64,000 nt of DNA from Cornus controversa. Lineage: Eukaryota > Streptophyta > Magnoliopsida > Cornales > Cornaceae. Each line of letters opens with the position of its first letter. The first letter of the stretch is position 1. Both the position numbers and the translations under genes were made by a program. The notes beneath the pieces were generated by a model. That model was not told where the DNA came from. It saw only the letters and a list, made by a program, of their open reading frames with translations, and did no database searches. The DNA is taken from the NCBI GenBank assembly GCA_026545225.1, contig CM048849.1, positions 42,432,336-42,496,335 on the forward strand, given 5' to 3'. Positions 1-10,882 of this stretch are shown here, piece after piece.

Positions 1-2317
1 ATATTTTTCTTAAAAAAGATAATAAGAGAAAAGAAAAGGGGGGCTAGGGTTTCTGTCGTTTTCACATACAGAGACCAAAAGAGTGTAGACGCAAGAGAGG
101 AAGGAGAAAAAGAGTGATTCATCAAGATGAGTTCGTGTTCATCAAAAAGGCAAGTTTGGACTTTTCTCTTCCCCTTTGAATCTGTATGCATAGTCCAAGT
201 TTTGTGTCTACAATTGCATATGTAAATTTATATAATTGGATTATATTCTATTGCTCTCTATTGAAGAATTTCGTGTGATTCTTATATTAAATGAATATAG
301 GTATAAGGATATATATATATAGGTATAGATATATATATATATATATATGTGTGTATATATGTATGAGATTTGTATGAGCATGAATCTGGGTTAGTGAAGG
401 TTGTTATTTTGTTCCCTTTTGTATTGCTTCTGCTCGGGTAAATGACCCTTGATCCCTAGAAATCGGATCATTAAGAAATTGAGTTTAATTTTGAAAATTT
501 TGTGAACAACCCTAAAACTTGTGAATTGCGGGTTTTCATTTCGGGCCATTTTTTATGGAAATTTTCACACCAATAGGTATCCTACGTCGAGAGGAGAAGG
601 ATAACACAAAAATGGAGGTGAACGGTGGCCGGATGGGGTCTAGATGCTGCCGGCGCGCTGTGGAAGATGCCCCAGCACAAACGCCTCCCCCATGCGCATT
701 GTCAGTGCGTGGGGGCGCGTGCAGCCGGTGCCGACCGGTGCCATGAAAATTATTTCTAGGCCCCACCTCTAAGCCCAGAGTAGAATATCTTCAGTTTTTA
801 AAATGATTTTAAATTCTTTTTAAAATATTTTTAAAATTACTTTTAAATTCCACAAAATTCTCAAAAAATTTTAATAATATTTTGGGGACAAAATGTACTT
901 GGGTTTTAAATCTCAAGACGAAACAAATTTCCTTGTTGTAGAAGTGGTTTTAAAAGCGTGCCTCGAAATTTGGAATTTTAGTTTCTTTTGTTTTAGAAAT
1001 TATTTTTAAAATTCCAAAAAATTTCCAAACTTTTAAACTAATCTTTTGGGGGTAGAATAGGCATGGGTTTTAAATTTCATAAGGAGATTAACTTCCCTTG
1101 TTATCAAACTAGAATAAAATGTGTGCTTTAAAAATGGGAATTATAAATTCCTTTGTTTTGGTTTTTGTGAATTATCAAAAATTGCGGAAAAATTCCATAA
1201 TTTTAGAATAGGGTTCCTAAGAATAGAGTAGGCCCGGAAACCTAGTTTAGAGCTAGGCTTAGGTACCCTGAACACTTAGGTTCCATTTTAGGACTGGTTA
1301 TGTGTTCTTCTTATATTGTTGATTAATTGATTTCTTGTACTTCACTGTCTTTTGGTTTTTAATATAATTATATTATATTCATTGTGGTGATTGAAAATTC
1401 TGCTAGATAAACTAATGAGCTTAAGTAATTCAATCTTTATTTTTATTTTAGTAGGTTAAATAAGGAGGCATGTAAGGATTGTCAGGGGGCATGTTAGGAT
1501 TGCCAATACCTAATAAGGTATTTGAGATTAGTTAAGGATGCATGTAAGGATTTCTAGGGGTATGTTAGGATTGCCAATACCTAATAAGGTATTCAAAGTT
1601 AGTGTAATAGACCTATCAGGATTGCCTAGGTTAATAGGATATTTTATTTTATGCCTTGGTTTGCTTCATAAAGTTTTAGAGCAGGAAATGATTGCCTTTG
1701 GGTTGAACTTAGAAAATAGGTTATATAATTTGTGAAAAGGGGTTGGGTTGAAACGATATATATAGGACGACTTCTATATTGGGAACATGGGATAGATAAG
1801 GAAAGGATGGGTATATGTATTTAAATATATTTGTTGTCCCTCCTATTGAGGGTATGTTTACCGGTTCTCTGATTAGGTTGTAGTAAAGAGAACTTGCTCG
1901 TGGGTTTAACCCATTTTGTTGATATTTCAGGTCCTAGACCGGTTCCACCGCGAGGATAAAGTCTTGGGTTGGTTGATTGTGGCAGACATCTCTTCTCATC
2001 AGTTTTCAGAGTAGGAATCTATTCTCTTCTTCATGTTCAGCATATGAACTCTATTAAGACATTGTCTATTCGGTTATTTAATTTATAGTAATAACTCTTG
2101 TTCTTTCTAGTTAAGGGGTCCTTGGGTTATAGGATTTCCAAGTTGTATTTTCATACACATACTTTATTTATTTAACATTTTATTATTTCAGATGGACTTT
2201 CTATTCCGTTTTAAAATTTGTTTCATTCTATGCTTCTTGCTATCAGTTGTAAATATCTCCCAGGTTTTGTGTGTGAAACTGGCCACCTCATGCGTGAGAT
2301 TTGTAAGGGGTATTTCA
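1..2317 (+). mobile_element. Ty3/gypsy-type LTR, plus orientation, 5' end outside window
   Basis: From about 1565 to 2317 this sequence is the inverted counterpart of 9279-9953, sharing stretches such as TTGTTGATATTTCAGGTC and AGTTAAGGGGTCCTTG. Both copies finish in a TATTTCA end. In the minus-strand copy a Met-tRNA primer site follows directly, so this end is the 3' end of an LTR. Here position 2317 is followed at once by minus-strand integrase sequence, not by a primer site. It is therefore a solo LTR, or the 3' LTR of a plus-strand element lying to the left. The upstream part (1-1500) is AT-rich apart from a GC-rich block at 610-745 and does not match 9954-10820. No coding frame is visible. 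Confidence 0.7.
1468..1611. repeat. Two-unit 72 bp tandem repeat inside the LTR
   Basis: Two adjacent units start at GCATGTAAGGATT (1468 and 1540). Both contain ATGTTAGGATTGCC followed by AATACCTAATAAGGTATT. A related single unit is seen in the opposite-strand LTR near 9885-9945. Confidence 0.7.
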
Positions 2318-3110
2318 GCAAGTAATTACCTTTAAAGTCAAGTACACATGCCTGCAACATATCCTCCAGAATCTGATTAACCCCCTCGGTCTAACCATCG
2401 GTCTAAGGGTGATAAGCTATACTGAGGTGCAGCATTGTACCCATAGCCTGTTGAAAACTCTCCCAAAATCTTAAAACAAAGTTTGGATCTCTATCCGATA
2501 TATTGGACAAAGGCACCCCATGAAGCTTCATTGTTTTTGCAATGTAAACCTTCGCGTATCGCTTTGAGGTGTAATCCGAACGAATTGGCAAGAAATGGGC
2601 TGATTTTGTCAAGATGTCCACTATAACCCAATTAGCATCATGATTCCACTGTGAGGTGGAAAGTCCCACAATGAAATTCATAGAAATGCTCTCCCATTTT
2701 CATTCCGGTATAGGTAGTGGATGCAAAGATCTTAGCAGTCTTTAGTGATCAATCTTGATCATTTGACAAGTGCTATACTTAGAGACAAATATATCAATGT
2801 CTTTTTTCATGCCTGCCCACCAAAACTATCGTTTCATATCTTGGTACATTTTATCCCCTCTGGGGTGTACCAAAAACTGAGAACTATAGGCCTCACTCAT
2901 CATTGCTCTCCTCAATTCATCCTTGGGAGGAACCACTAGCTGCCCATTGTACCTCAATCCCCCATCTATACCCACTGTATAGAACGTTACCTCTCCAGAT
3001 TTTAAGTCAGCCACTTTCTCTATACACTGCGGGTCAGTAAGCTGATCTGTAATTACTCTCATAGTGATAGCAAGTGTAACCACTACACATGCTACAAAGC
3101 ATCAGCTAAA
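2318..3110 (-). pseudogene. Integrase remnant of Ty3/gypsy element 1
   Basis: Integrase inserts the cDNA copy into the host genome. The zinc-binding N-terminal region ends in a KMYQDMKR-like stretch near 2826. The catalytic core shows an aspartate in the WVIVDILTKSAHF segment near 2625, a second in ISDRDPNF near 2490, and the glutamate in a TDG-stop-TEG segment near 2380. Stop codons follow AYHP and TDG. The reading then runs through a CVLDFKG-like segment and ends at 2318. The rest of the core and the C-terminal domain are gone. The protein cannot be functional. Confidence 0.85.
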
Positions 3111-4293
3111 GCATCAACGCTGCCCAAATCATTCCATTCTGCTTCAAATAGAGCAGAAAGACTAGTGTAGGGTTGGCGACTAAGTACATCAGCTACTACA
3201 TTCACTTTCCCTAAGCGTTACTAGATGGAACAATGATCATCTTCCATGAATTCCAACCACCTACGTTGCCTCATATTCAGCACCTTTTGTGAGAACAGAT
3301 ACTACAAATTCTTGTGATCATTGAACAATCTGAAGGTCTCACCCAAAATGTAATGCCTCCAAATTTTCAAAGCAAACACCACAGCTGCTAACTCCAGATC
3401 ATGAGCTAGGTAATTAAGCTCGTGAGGCTTAAGCTTACGTGAAGTATATGATATTGACCTATCCTCCTACAACAACACACATCCCAAACCCTGTAATGAC
3501 ACATTAGTATATACTAAGTACTCAATTCCATTCTGAGGGGTAGGTAGGACAGGTGTAGTTGTCAACCTACTCTTCAACTCATTAACGCCCCTTGGCAAGA
3601 ATTATCCCAAACGAAGGCACACCCTTTTTAGTCAGATGGGTGAGTGGACTAGCAATCTTGAAGAAGTCCTGAATGAACCTATGGTAATAACCAGCTAACT
3701 CAAGAAAACTACAAATCTCTGATGGTGAGGTACGCTGCCCCCACTCCAAAACTGCTGACACTTTACTTTGGATCCACTGTTATCCCCTTCTCAAATACTA
3801 CGTGACCCAAGAACTTCACCTCCCTTTGTACGAAATCACACTTCTCAAATTTTGCATACACCTGATGGTCTTTAAGTGTCTGCAGAACAATACTGAGATG
3901 TCTGGCATGATCCTCCTCTAACCTAGAATAAACTAGAATGTCATCGATGAAGACAATAACAAACTGATCTAAGTAGGCTCTGAACACTCTGTTCATCAGA
4001 TCCAAGAAGACAGCTGGGGCATTTTTTAACCCCAAAGGCATAACCCAAAACTCATAAGATCCATATCTGGTAAGAAAGGCTATCTTTGGTACATCATGTT
4101 CCCTAACTCGGAGCTAATGATACCCGGATCACAAATCTATTTTCGAGAAGTAGGTGGTTCCCCTCAACTGATCGAACAGATCATCAATCCTTGACAATAG
4201 GTACTTGTTACGGATTGTGACCTTATTCAATTCTCTGTAATCTATACAAAGGCGGAGAGACCCATCTTTCTTTTTCACAAACAGCATCGGTGC
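3111..4293 (-). pseudogene. Reverse transcriptase (C-terminal part) and RNase H remnant, element 1
   Basis: The upstream edge encodes GAP(M)[10 protein letters not shown], the conserved start of the Ty3 reverse transcriptase palm. The active-site strand reads [12 protein letters not shown] around 3940, so both catalytic aspartates are kept. The FLGH and AKFEKC motifs that close the domain follow. Further on, an AGYYHRFI segment leads into an RNase H-like region with LEFMEDD and a KVNVVADVLSR linker near 3200, interrupted by several stops. The N-terminal part of the same reverse transcriptase lies beyond the solo LTR, at 5722-5860. The enzyme would have copied the element RNA into DNA; this copy is dead. 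Confidence 0.88.
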
Positions 4294-4298
4294 TCCCC

Positions 4299-5716
4299 TG
4301 ATGTGGTCGGAACTAAATTATATTGTAAGCTTAATTTTTCCTTTTTATCAAAATATAATTTAACCACTCGCAAGAGCACGAATCTTTGTAGATAAGGTTC
4401 TATATAGAGGGTATCGATCCCACGAGGACTAGTCGCAATTGTCTTAAAGGAAGATTAATTCTACTTTAATTCGAAAAAATAGATTTTTGAATTTGTGTTT
4501 AAAAACTATTGCATGAATGAAATGACAAGAAAAGTAAAGAGTTTAAAGTTGGGAGAGAGAACTAGGGTTGGTTTCCACCACTAGCCATTCACATGTTCAT
4601 AAGTGTAGCAAGCATGGGATTCATTAATTAAATGCCTAACAATGTCATTAGGCTTGTGACCTCCATGACATATCAAAGGATCAATGTGTGTGCTAACCTA
4701 TCATAATCCATCTTCAACAAGCATAGCTCTTCAACCTAACTAACTACCTAATTACTCTACTCTCTAAGTGAACACTACATGCATCCAAACTACCTTGTCT
4801 TGGCATGGTCTATACAAACTAACATCACACATTCATTTAAACACCATTACCTAGCCATCACTTACACTTCTTGTGGAATATGCAAATGTTGTGCATTCAA
4901 GTGACAAAATCTACTCTAAGATAAGAATAAATTCCAAATCAAATGAATATATATAAGAGATGTATTTGTGTACATAATCACTAGGCTAAATAATCAACAT
5001 TTAATTACAAATCCCAAGAGCTACAAAGATGAACAAGTTTACATGGCTAGGGGTTGAAACCAACACCCTAGTAGAAGAGTTAGTTGCTCATGGTTGCCTT
5101 GCACCCTTCATTGATGAAGAAAATGAAGCTTCTTGGTCTGGTTCAGCTTCTCCTCTTCCTCTCCCGAAGGTCTCTCTTCAAGTCCTCAAGTGTGTTGAGA
5201 GAGATATGAGATATATGTGGCTTTTGATGCTTTTTGGGCTTCTTTTTCCACCTTGGGGCCCACCATATATATATATATCATTATATATATCTCTTGTATC
5301 AAGAAAGCCCCCAAAAGTCTTGTTCAAGTCAGACAATCCCCCTAAGTCGTGCAAAAAGGGGGATTTTGTTGCAAGTGGGAGTGCAGGTGAGCAAGTGGCC
5401 AAGTGGGCTCTGCAGAATCTCGATTGATCGAGATTGGATCTCGATTGATCGAGATTTCGATCAATCGAAATGAGATCTCGATCAATCGAGATTTTGATTA
5501 ATCGAGATCAACATCTCGATTGATCGAGATGCCTTGGGCTGCATTTTCTGATTTCTTCTCTTGACTGCAGAAAGCTTCCAACTTTGCTCCATTTGCTCCA
5601 ATACCTGCAAAACATCAAAAACACAAAAATACCGTAAACATATCTCGGTAAACGCAAAAACAGAACTAACGTATGTAAGAAAGAGGGTTCAAATGCATAG
5701 AATTGAACACTTATCA
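4299..5716 (-). mobile_element. Solo LTR (1418 bp) nested in element 1, target duplication TCCCC
   Basis: The insert begins TGATGTGG and ends CACTTATCA on the plus strand, giving TGAT...ATCA ends. It is flanked by identical 5 bp copies of TCCCC (4294-4298 and 5717-5721). Reverse-transcriptase sequence continues on both sides, which fixes the boundaries. Read on the minus strand it starts TGATAAGTGTTCAAT, like the LTR at 6612-8106 (TGATCAGTGTTGAAT), and near its end carries a GGGATCGATACCC-type sequence. There is no internal coding region, so it is a solo LTR left by LTR-LTR recombination. Assignment to an Athila/Tat-like family is a guess. Short plus-strand frames at 5029-5473 are chance readings. 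Confidence 0.9.
5418..5528. repeat. Cluster of six dyad-symmetric units (core CTCGATTGATCGAG)
   Basis: Near-palindromic units lie at about 5419, 5440, 5456, 5477, 5494 and 5514, spaced 16-21 bp apart. Three read CTCGATTGATCGAG, one is its complement CTCGATCAATCGAG, and two are variants. The cluster lies about 190-300 bp from the 5' end of the solo LTR (read on the minus strand), where U3 regulatory sequence would be expected. Confidence 0.9.
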
Positions 5717-5721
5717 TCCCC

Positions 5722-6611
5722 CACAGTGAAGTACTCCTGCGAATGAATTTCTGACTGAGAAGTTACAGAATCTGGTCTTTCAGCTCCCTTATTGCCATAA
5801 GTGCCATTCTGTATGGGGCCCTAGTAATAGGTCTTTTGCCTGGGGCTAAATCAATCACAAAATCGATCTCACAACTCGATGATAACTTTGGAATTTCCTA
5901 AAACACATCTTGGAAATCTCGCACCACTGGAATGGAATCCATAAAAACTGTAATTCCCTCCGGAGACTCCTCGCTAATAAAGAACAAATGAGAGATAGAC
6001 CCTCCATTTGATTGCGGCATAGCAACCAAATACATCTCCTGACCCGGTATAGAATAAATAATTGCCTTATCATGGCAATTAACATGGGCATGATAATACG
6101 ATAACCAATCCATCTTGAGTATGACATCATATGAATTCAATGCCAAGACCAATAGGTCTGCCAAGAATCTGAGTCTGCCAATGTCTATAATGACCTGCCC
6201 ATAGCATTCCCATAAAATCGTACTAACCCCCAATGGTGTAGCAATACTAAATGGAAAACTATACGACTGAATAGCTATATCAGATAATTTAATAAATGAT
6301 CAAGATACAAAAGAGTGGGATGCACTAGTATCAAATAAAACATGACCAAGTTTACCATTTATCATAAACATACCCTTAATTGTATAAGGAGCTTGCACAT
6401 CATGTGGCATGACGTTGTAGACCCTCCCATGGTGCAACTGCTGAACTAGTTGCCCTGCAGGCGGTGGCGATGCTGGTAAAGCTGAACAGTGCTGAGTCTG
6501 AATCTTTGGAACTTGTGGTGTCAGCAAGGGTGGTTGTTGTCTCTGTCCCTGCTGACCCTCGATTAGTGTTGGGGCAATATCTAGCTGAATGCCCAAGCTC
6601 ACCATACCTGT
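5722..6611 (-). pseudogene. Zinc knuckle, protease and start of reverse transcriptase, element 1
   Basis: At the upstream edge a degenerate CCHC zinc knuckle survives as RYGELGHSARYCP; its first cysteines lie beyond the solo LTR at 6612. The aspartic protease segment near 6310-6350 reads FDTSASHSFVS, so the usual DTGAS active site has Gly changed to Ser. A MDWLSYYHAHV segment near 6110 marks the linker to reverse transcriptase. ELKDQ and FIRRS segments near 5750-5800 open the reverse transcriptase. Several frameshifts and a stop separate these parts. The product would have processed the Gag-Pol polyprotein. Confidence 0.85.
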
Positions 6612-8106
6612 TGATCAGTGTTGAATGTTGCACATTCGAGCCTCTTAACTTGCATATTTTATTCTCTTAGTGATAGATTATTTTGTTATTTTACTTCGTT
6701 TTAGTGTTTTCTGTATTTTCAGGGCCTTAATGATTATTTCAGTTAAAACCATGATTTTGGGCTTTTAAAGATGACATGCAAAAATGTTAGATGAAGCTTA
6801 CATCAAAGGGATCCATTCAACTATTTATTTCAACTCAAATTAGCCCATGGAAGAGGTCCGAGAGAATTACAGCTGCTTAAGAAGGTTACGGGCCTGAAAC
6901 CCAATTCTGCGCATAATACAATTTTAATCCCATTGTAGAAAACGTACCAGAAGTGTTACTTCTAATCCTTAAATCGACTTAATTTTTGTGTAGGTTGAAC
7001 GAAATTAGATTCTGCACACTTTTGTATTTCACAAAAATTCTGTGAATTGAACTTCTAGTAGGTCAAAAGTTGGGTCAAACGTCAGCAGGAAAAACCCACC
7101 TGATTAGTGCTGTAGAAAAACCTAATTAATTCCTAATTGGATAAGGACTTTGGTGTATTCTCTTGGGTCATAAAGTGGTGAATTGAAGGCTATTTTGAGA
7201 GAGCTTAGAGAGCCTTTGGACAAAATTGAAGACCTACTTTGCAGAGCTTTGGAGTGGAGAATCAATGGAGAATAAAGTCATACACATAATTTATGAAGAC
7301 AATGCCTTCTTCCTCAACCGTTGAAGCTTCTTCTTCTACCATGAGCGGCTAGTTCATCCACTAGGGTTTTGATGTAACCCTAACTAAGCATCAATGGTTT
7401 GATTGTTTTAATTATTGGGGACCTTTATCTACATGCATAGATTGTGTAATTTAGATGATTCTTATTATAGAATTGAGCAATAAAAGTCTTATAAATTCAG
7501 TTTCAATGATTTCTTATCTTGTCTTAGATATTTGGTTGTTGTTATTGAACTCAATCTCTCTTATTTTCTGTGATCATGAGAGCGATTATTACACAATGGT
7601 AATCACTGAATATATCATTATACGCTTTGATAGAGTATGCCTAGAGAAGATGGACCATATTGCACCCTAGATTAGAGTAGTTAGGCAGATGGTCCATGCC
7701 AATCGAAGATAGTCCATGACTTAGCCTTAATCATATGTTATCTTCTTAACGGATGAAGGAGACCTTGTAGCCACCGACACCGCTTATGCATGATATAATT
7801 CCCCATAGTTGATTCAATTGACCATTGATTGTGGAGTTAGTGGTGAAGTCAAATACCCTAGATTTATCTCATATTATCTTCACTCTCTATTTTCTTTTTT
7901 TTATTTTATTTTGCTTTTTAATTAGTTTAAATATAAAAATCAGAATTCTTTTCTTTTAAATTTAATTAGAATTAATTATGTACTCCAACTCATTCAGACC
8001 ATAATCCCTGAGGTTCGACACCCCTTTCAATAGCCCTATTCTGCAAGGAATTCGTTCGATTACGAAGTGTGGTAATTTTAATTGAGATGCACTCACACAC
8101 GAATCA
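6612..8106 (+). mobile_element. Solo LTR (1495 bp) nested in element 1, plus orientation
   Basis: The insert starts TGATCAGTGTTGAAT and ends CACGAATCA, the same TGAT...ATCA ends as the solo LTR at 4299-5716 but in the opposite orientation. Near its 3' end it carries GAGGTTCGACACCCC, the counterpart of the GATCGATACCC sequence in the other copy. Gag zinc-knuckle sequence is interrupted on both sides. The flanking pentamers (CCTGT and CCCTT) match only partly, so the target duplication has decayed or the right edge is off by a few bases. No coding frame. Confidence 0.8.
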
Positions 8107-9106
8107 CCCTTAATAATTCCCTCTGAATGTACCAGTAGGCCTCCTCTACTGATTATCCTGTGATAGAGTCTGACCCATCAGCAGTACTCCATTCTGTCTT
8201 CTATAAGTATAGGCTTCCCCTTTCTGAACATCACCGATACCCTATATTTCTTCCATGGTTGCTACCCTGGGTAACTGCCCCTATCAAATTGCCTCCTTCC
8301 ATTCCATTCTTCCTCTCCACTGCCTGACTAGCGGAGTCCCTATCATTTTGTTTCTCCCCATTTCCTTTCCTGTAATTCCCCCTCAACTAATAGTGTAGCA
8401 ATGCAGCATCAACCACCAGAGCATAAGTGGTATAGGCTAGACTACCCACAATGACTTGTCGAATAGGCCAATTCAAACCATTTAGGAAGCAATTTTTCTT
8501 TTTCTTTTCAGTATTCACCTCCTCGGGTGCAAACAAAGATAGACTGGTAAACTCCTGCTCATACTCGGTAACTGTCCTGTCCCCTGCTGTAAGTCTAGGA
8601 ACTCTCTCTTCTTAGTCACCCTCACTGCATATGGGAAATATTTGTCATCAAAATGGACTTGAAACTTTACATAAGTCAAAGTAGTATGCTTTGCCACTGT
8701 TGTAACTGATTCCCACAACTGTAACGCATCCCCCCACTAGCTTAAAAGTAGCCAACATCTGTTTTTGAACTTCTATGCACATGATTATGCGGAGATGACG
8801 TTCAATGTCTTTCCTCCACTGATATGCTACTTTCACCTCCGTAGACCCCAAAAACTCTGGGGGATTCCCTTTTGTGAAGGAATTTTGAACCCTCTCCCAA
8901 GTGTTAGGTTGCTCCACCGGTAATGGAATATGCACCAACTGCGGTTGCTGCTGGTGTAGCTGCTAATTCTGAAGAGCAGTTATCACTTTTGTAGCCACAG
9001 CCTAAGCAATAATGGTTGCCAAATTGGGAGGAAGTTCAGCATGTCCACCCTGAACATGATCTTGACCCCAGTTTTGGTTCACACTCCTCCTCCTACGGGG
9101 TGGCAT
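8107..9106 (-). pseudogene. Gag remnant of Ty3/gypsy element 1
   Basis: Gag forms the particle that packages the element RNA. The likely start is the ATG at 9106, encoding MPPRRRRS. A PPEFLGSTE segment and a RHLR...ATFKLVG segment follow, typical of the plant Ty3 retrotransposon gag domain. Then come MWESV (near 8718), KYFPYAVR and EFLDLQQG. The frame is lost at several points and is interrupted by stops towards 8160. It then runs into the solo LTR at 8106, beyond which the zinc knuckle continues. Confidence 0.85.
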
Positions 9107-9260
9107 CTAAATAGATGAAAAGAAATGAAATCAATACCCCAATAATAGACTAATATATTTAGAGTACAATTAGTCCTATAATTAGGTTTGACTTATCAGA
9201 ATACGTAACGCAGAAGATACCATACGATAGACCCTAAAGACTTGAGAATACTTGAACCTG

Positions 9261-9278
9261 GAGTGCTCTGATAGCAAT
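9261..9278 (-). other. Degenerate primer-binding site of element 1
   Basis: On the minus strand, just after the LTR end TATTTCA, the sequence reads ATTGCTATCAGAGCAC. This is close to TTGGTATCAGAGC, the site complementary to initiator Met-tRNA used to prime plant LTR elements. One G is changed to C. Confidence 0.75.
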
Positions 9279-10820
9279 TGAAATACTCCCTATAATTCCA
9301 TGCATGAGGTAGCCAGTCTCACACATAAAACATAAGGAGTACCTACAACTGATAGCACACAAGCATAGAATACAAATGACAAGAGAAAGAAAATAATAAA
9401 TACTGAAAGGAAATTCTAAAGGATATAATAAATAATGTTAAATAAATAATACACGAGTCTGAACAGTACAACTTGGAAGTCTTGTAACTCAAGGACCCCT
9501 TAACTAAAAAGAATAAAGATAAATATTTTATCATAGTGCCCCAAAAATATTAAAAGAGAATTCAGTCCCTACACTGAAGTCTGGTAGGAATAGATAATTG
9601 TGATGCTCTAGGAAATCTACACGTTAACGTCGAGGTGGAACCGACCTGAGACCTGAAATATCAACAAAGTGAATTAGACCCACGAGCAAATTCCTTCTAC
9701 TACCACCCAACAAAGAGCTGATAAACATACCCTCTATATGAGAACTATAAAAGATAAAGATATATAGGTGTGTCATTTTCTTATTTAACCTCTTGTCCCC
9801 CAAAACATAGAACTATCCTACACCGTACCAAACCCATCTGTTATCACAATAAGTATAGAACACATCTTCTAAGTTCAACCTAGAGGCAATCCTTACATGC
9901 CCGAACATATATTAAATAAGTACCTTATTGGTATGTGACAATTCTCCAAAAATTTCACATATGTAATATTGTTCACATAAATCATACATTAATAATTTAA
10001 GCATTCTATATCACATATCAATCATTTTCAATCTAAAGGAACATATATATATCAATTTAATTCAACAATTTCATACCAAAATCACATATATTCATATATA
10101 ACATGAAATCATCAATTTTATGCCTAAAACATGAAATTTAACTTGAAGTAAAAGACACAACACACACACCCTACCTCAATAGCTATATAGTTTCAAGTTA
10201 TTCCTTACTTTCACTTGAAAATCAACCTTCTCTGAAATCAATTTCGAATGGATCAATCTCGAGCCCTTAACGTATAGATCGTTTCTCTTTTCTTCGGCGA
10301 ACTCCAATTATGGACCTAAGCCCCTCAAAATCAATGGAGAAGGGAAGAAGAAGGTGTTACTATATATAGATATGTGTATAACAGCCCATTGGGCTGATTT
10401 AGAATGAGAAATGAGGGCTAAAAATTCTTTTTGCTATTTTTAGAAAATAACCTACACTTATTCACAAAAATGCTATCATATTTTTCCTAAACCTTCCCGA
10501 ACTCATTTTTGGAGTTTTGTAACTCCGATTGATACAAAATCGATTTCGTAGCTCATCAAATATTTTATTTAAGCTACTTTCCAAATTTAGAGTCATTCCA
10601 AACACTTTTGGATTTTTTGGGCCCACGGCCTCGTGTCCTAGGTCAACCGAACCTGAAAAAGTTAACTTTTACCAAACACTCCGAAAACTTTTTCAAATAC
10701 TTATACAAGCCTCAAAACATGTATTTTACATTTAAAACACATAAATAATCATTTAAAGCATTAATATGATAATAAATAAAAATGTCAAAAAATCGAACAA
10801 AAGTGGTCACAGTTCTTACA
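9279..10820 (-). mobile_element. Chimeric LTR shared between element 1 and element 2
   Basis: On the minus strand it runs from TGTAAGAACTGTGACC (10820) to TATTTCA (9279). The first 870 bp or so (10820-9954) match the LTR at 18383-17567, including a TATA-like CTATATATAG near 10360 and the GGGGCTTAGGTCC block. The remainder (9953-9279) matches the plus-strand LTR at 1565-2317 instead, and matches nothing at 15860-17566. It serves as the 5' LTR of element 1, with a primer site beside it. It also lies where the 3' LTR of element 2 should be, with a polypurine-like TTGGGTAGGT next to 10820. Confidence 0.8.
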
Positions 10821-10882
10821 ACCTACCCAACTTAAATGGATTTCGTTCCTGAAATTAGGTCATTCCTAAAGGAAACAAGTTC

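Larger units (their letters stand above)
2318..10820 (-). mobile_element. Degenerate Ty3/gypsy element 1 (chromovirus-like), 3' end lost
   Basis: On the minus strand the order is LTR (10820-9279), primer site, gag, zinc knuckle, protease, reverse transcriptase, RNase H and integrase. This Ty3/gypsy order places integrase last. The coding region has many stops and frameshifts. It is interrupted by solo LTRs at 4299-5716 and 6612-8106. It ends abruptly inside the integrase core at 2318, against the end of an LTR in the other orientation, so its own 3' LTR is missing. The residue patterns resemble plant Tekay/Del-type chromoviruses, but the chromodomain region is lost, so the clade is an inference. 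Confidence 0.88.

Noticed and set aside
5029-5427. 132-codon plus frame
   Set aside because: It lies wholly within the solo LTR 4299-5716, overlaps AT repeats and the dyad cluster, and shows no domain.
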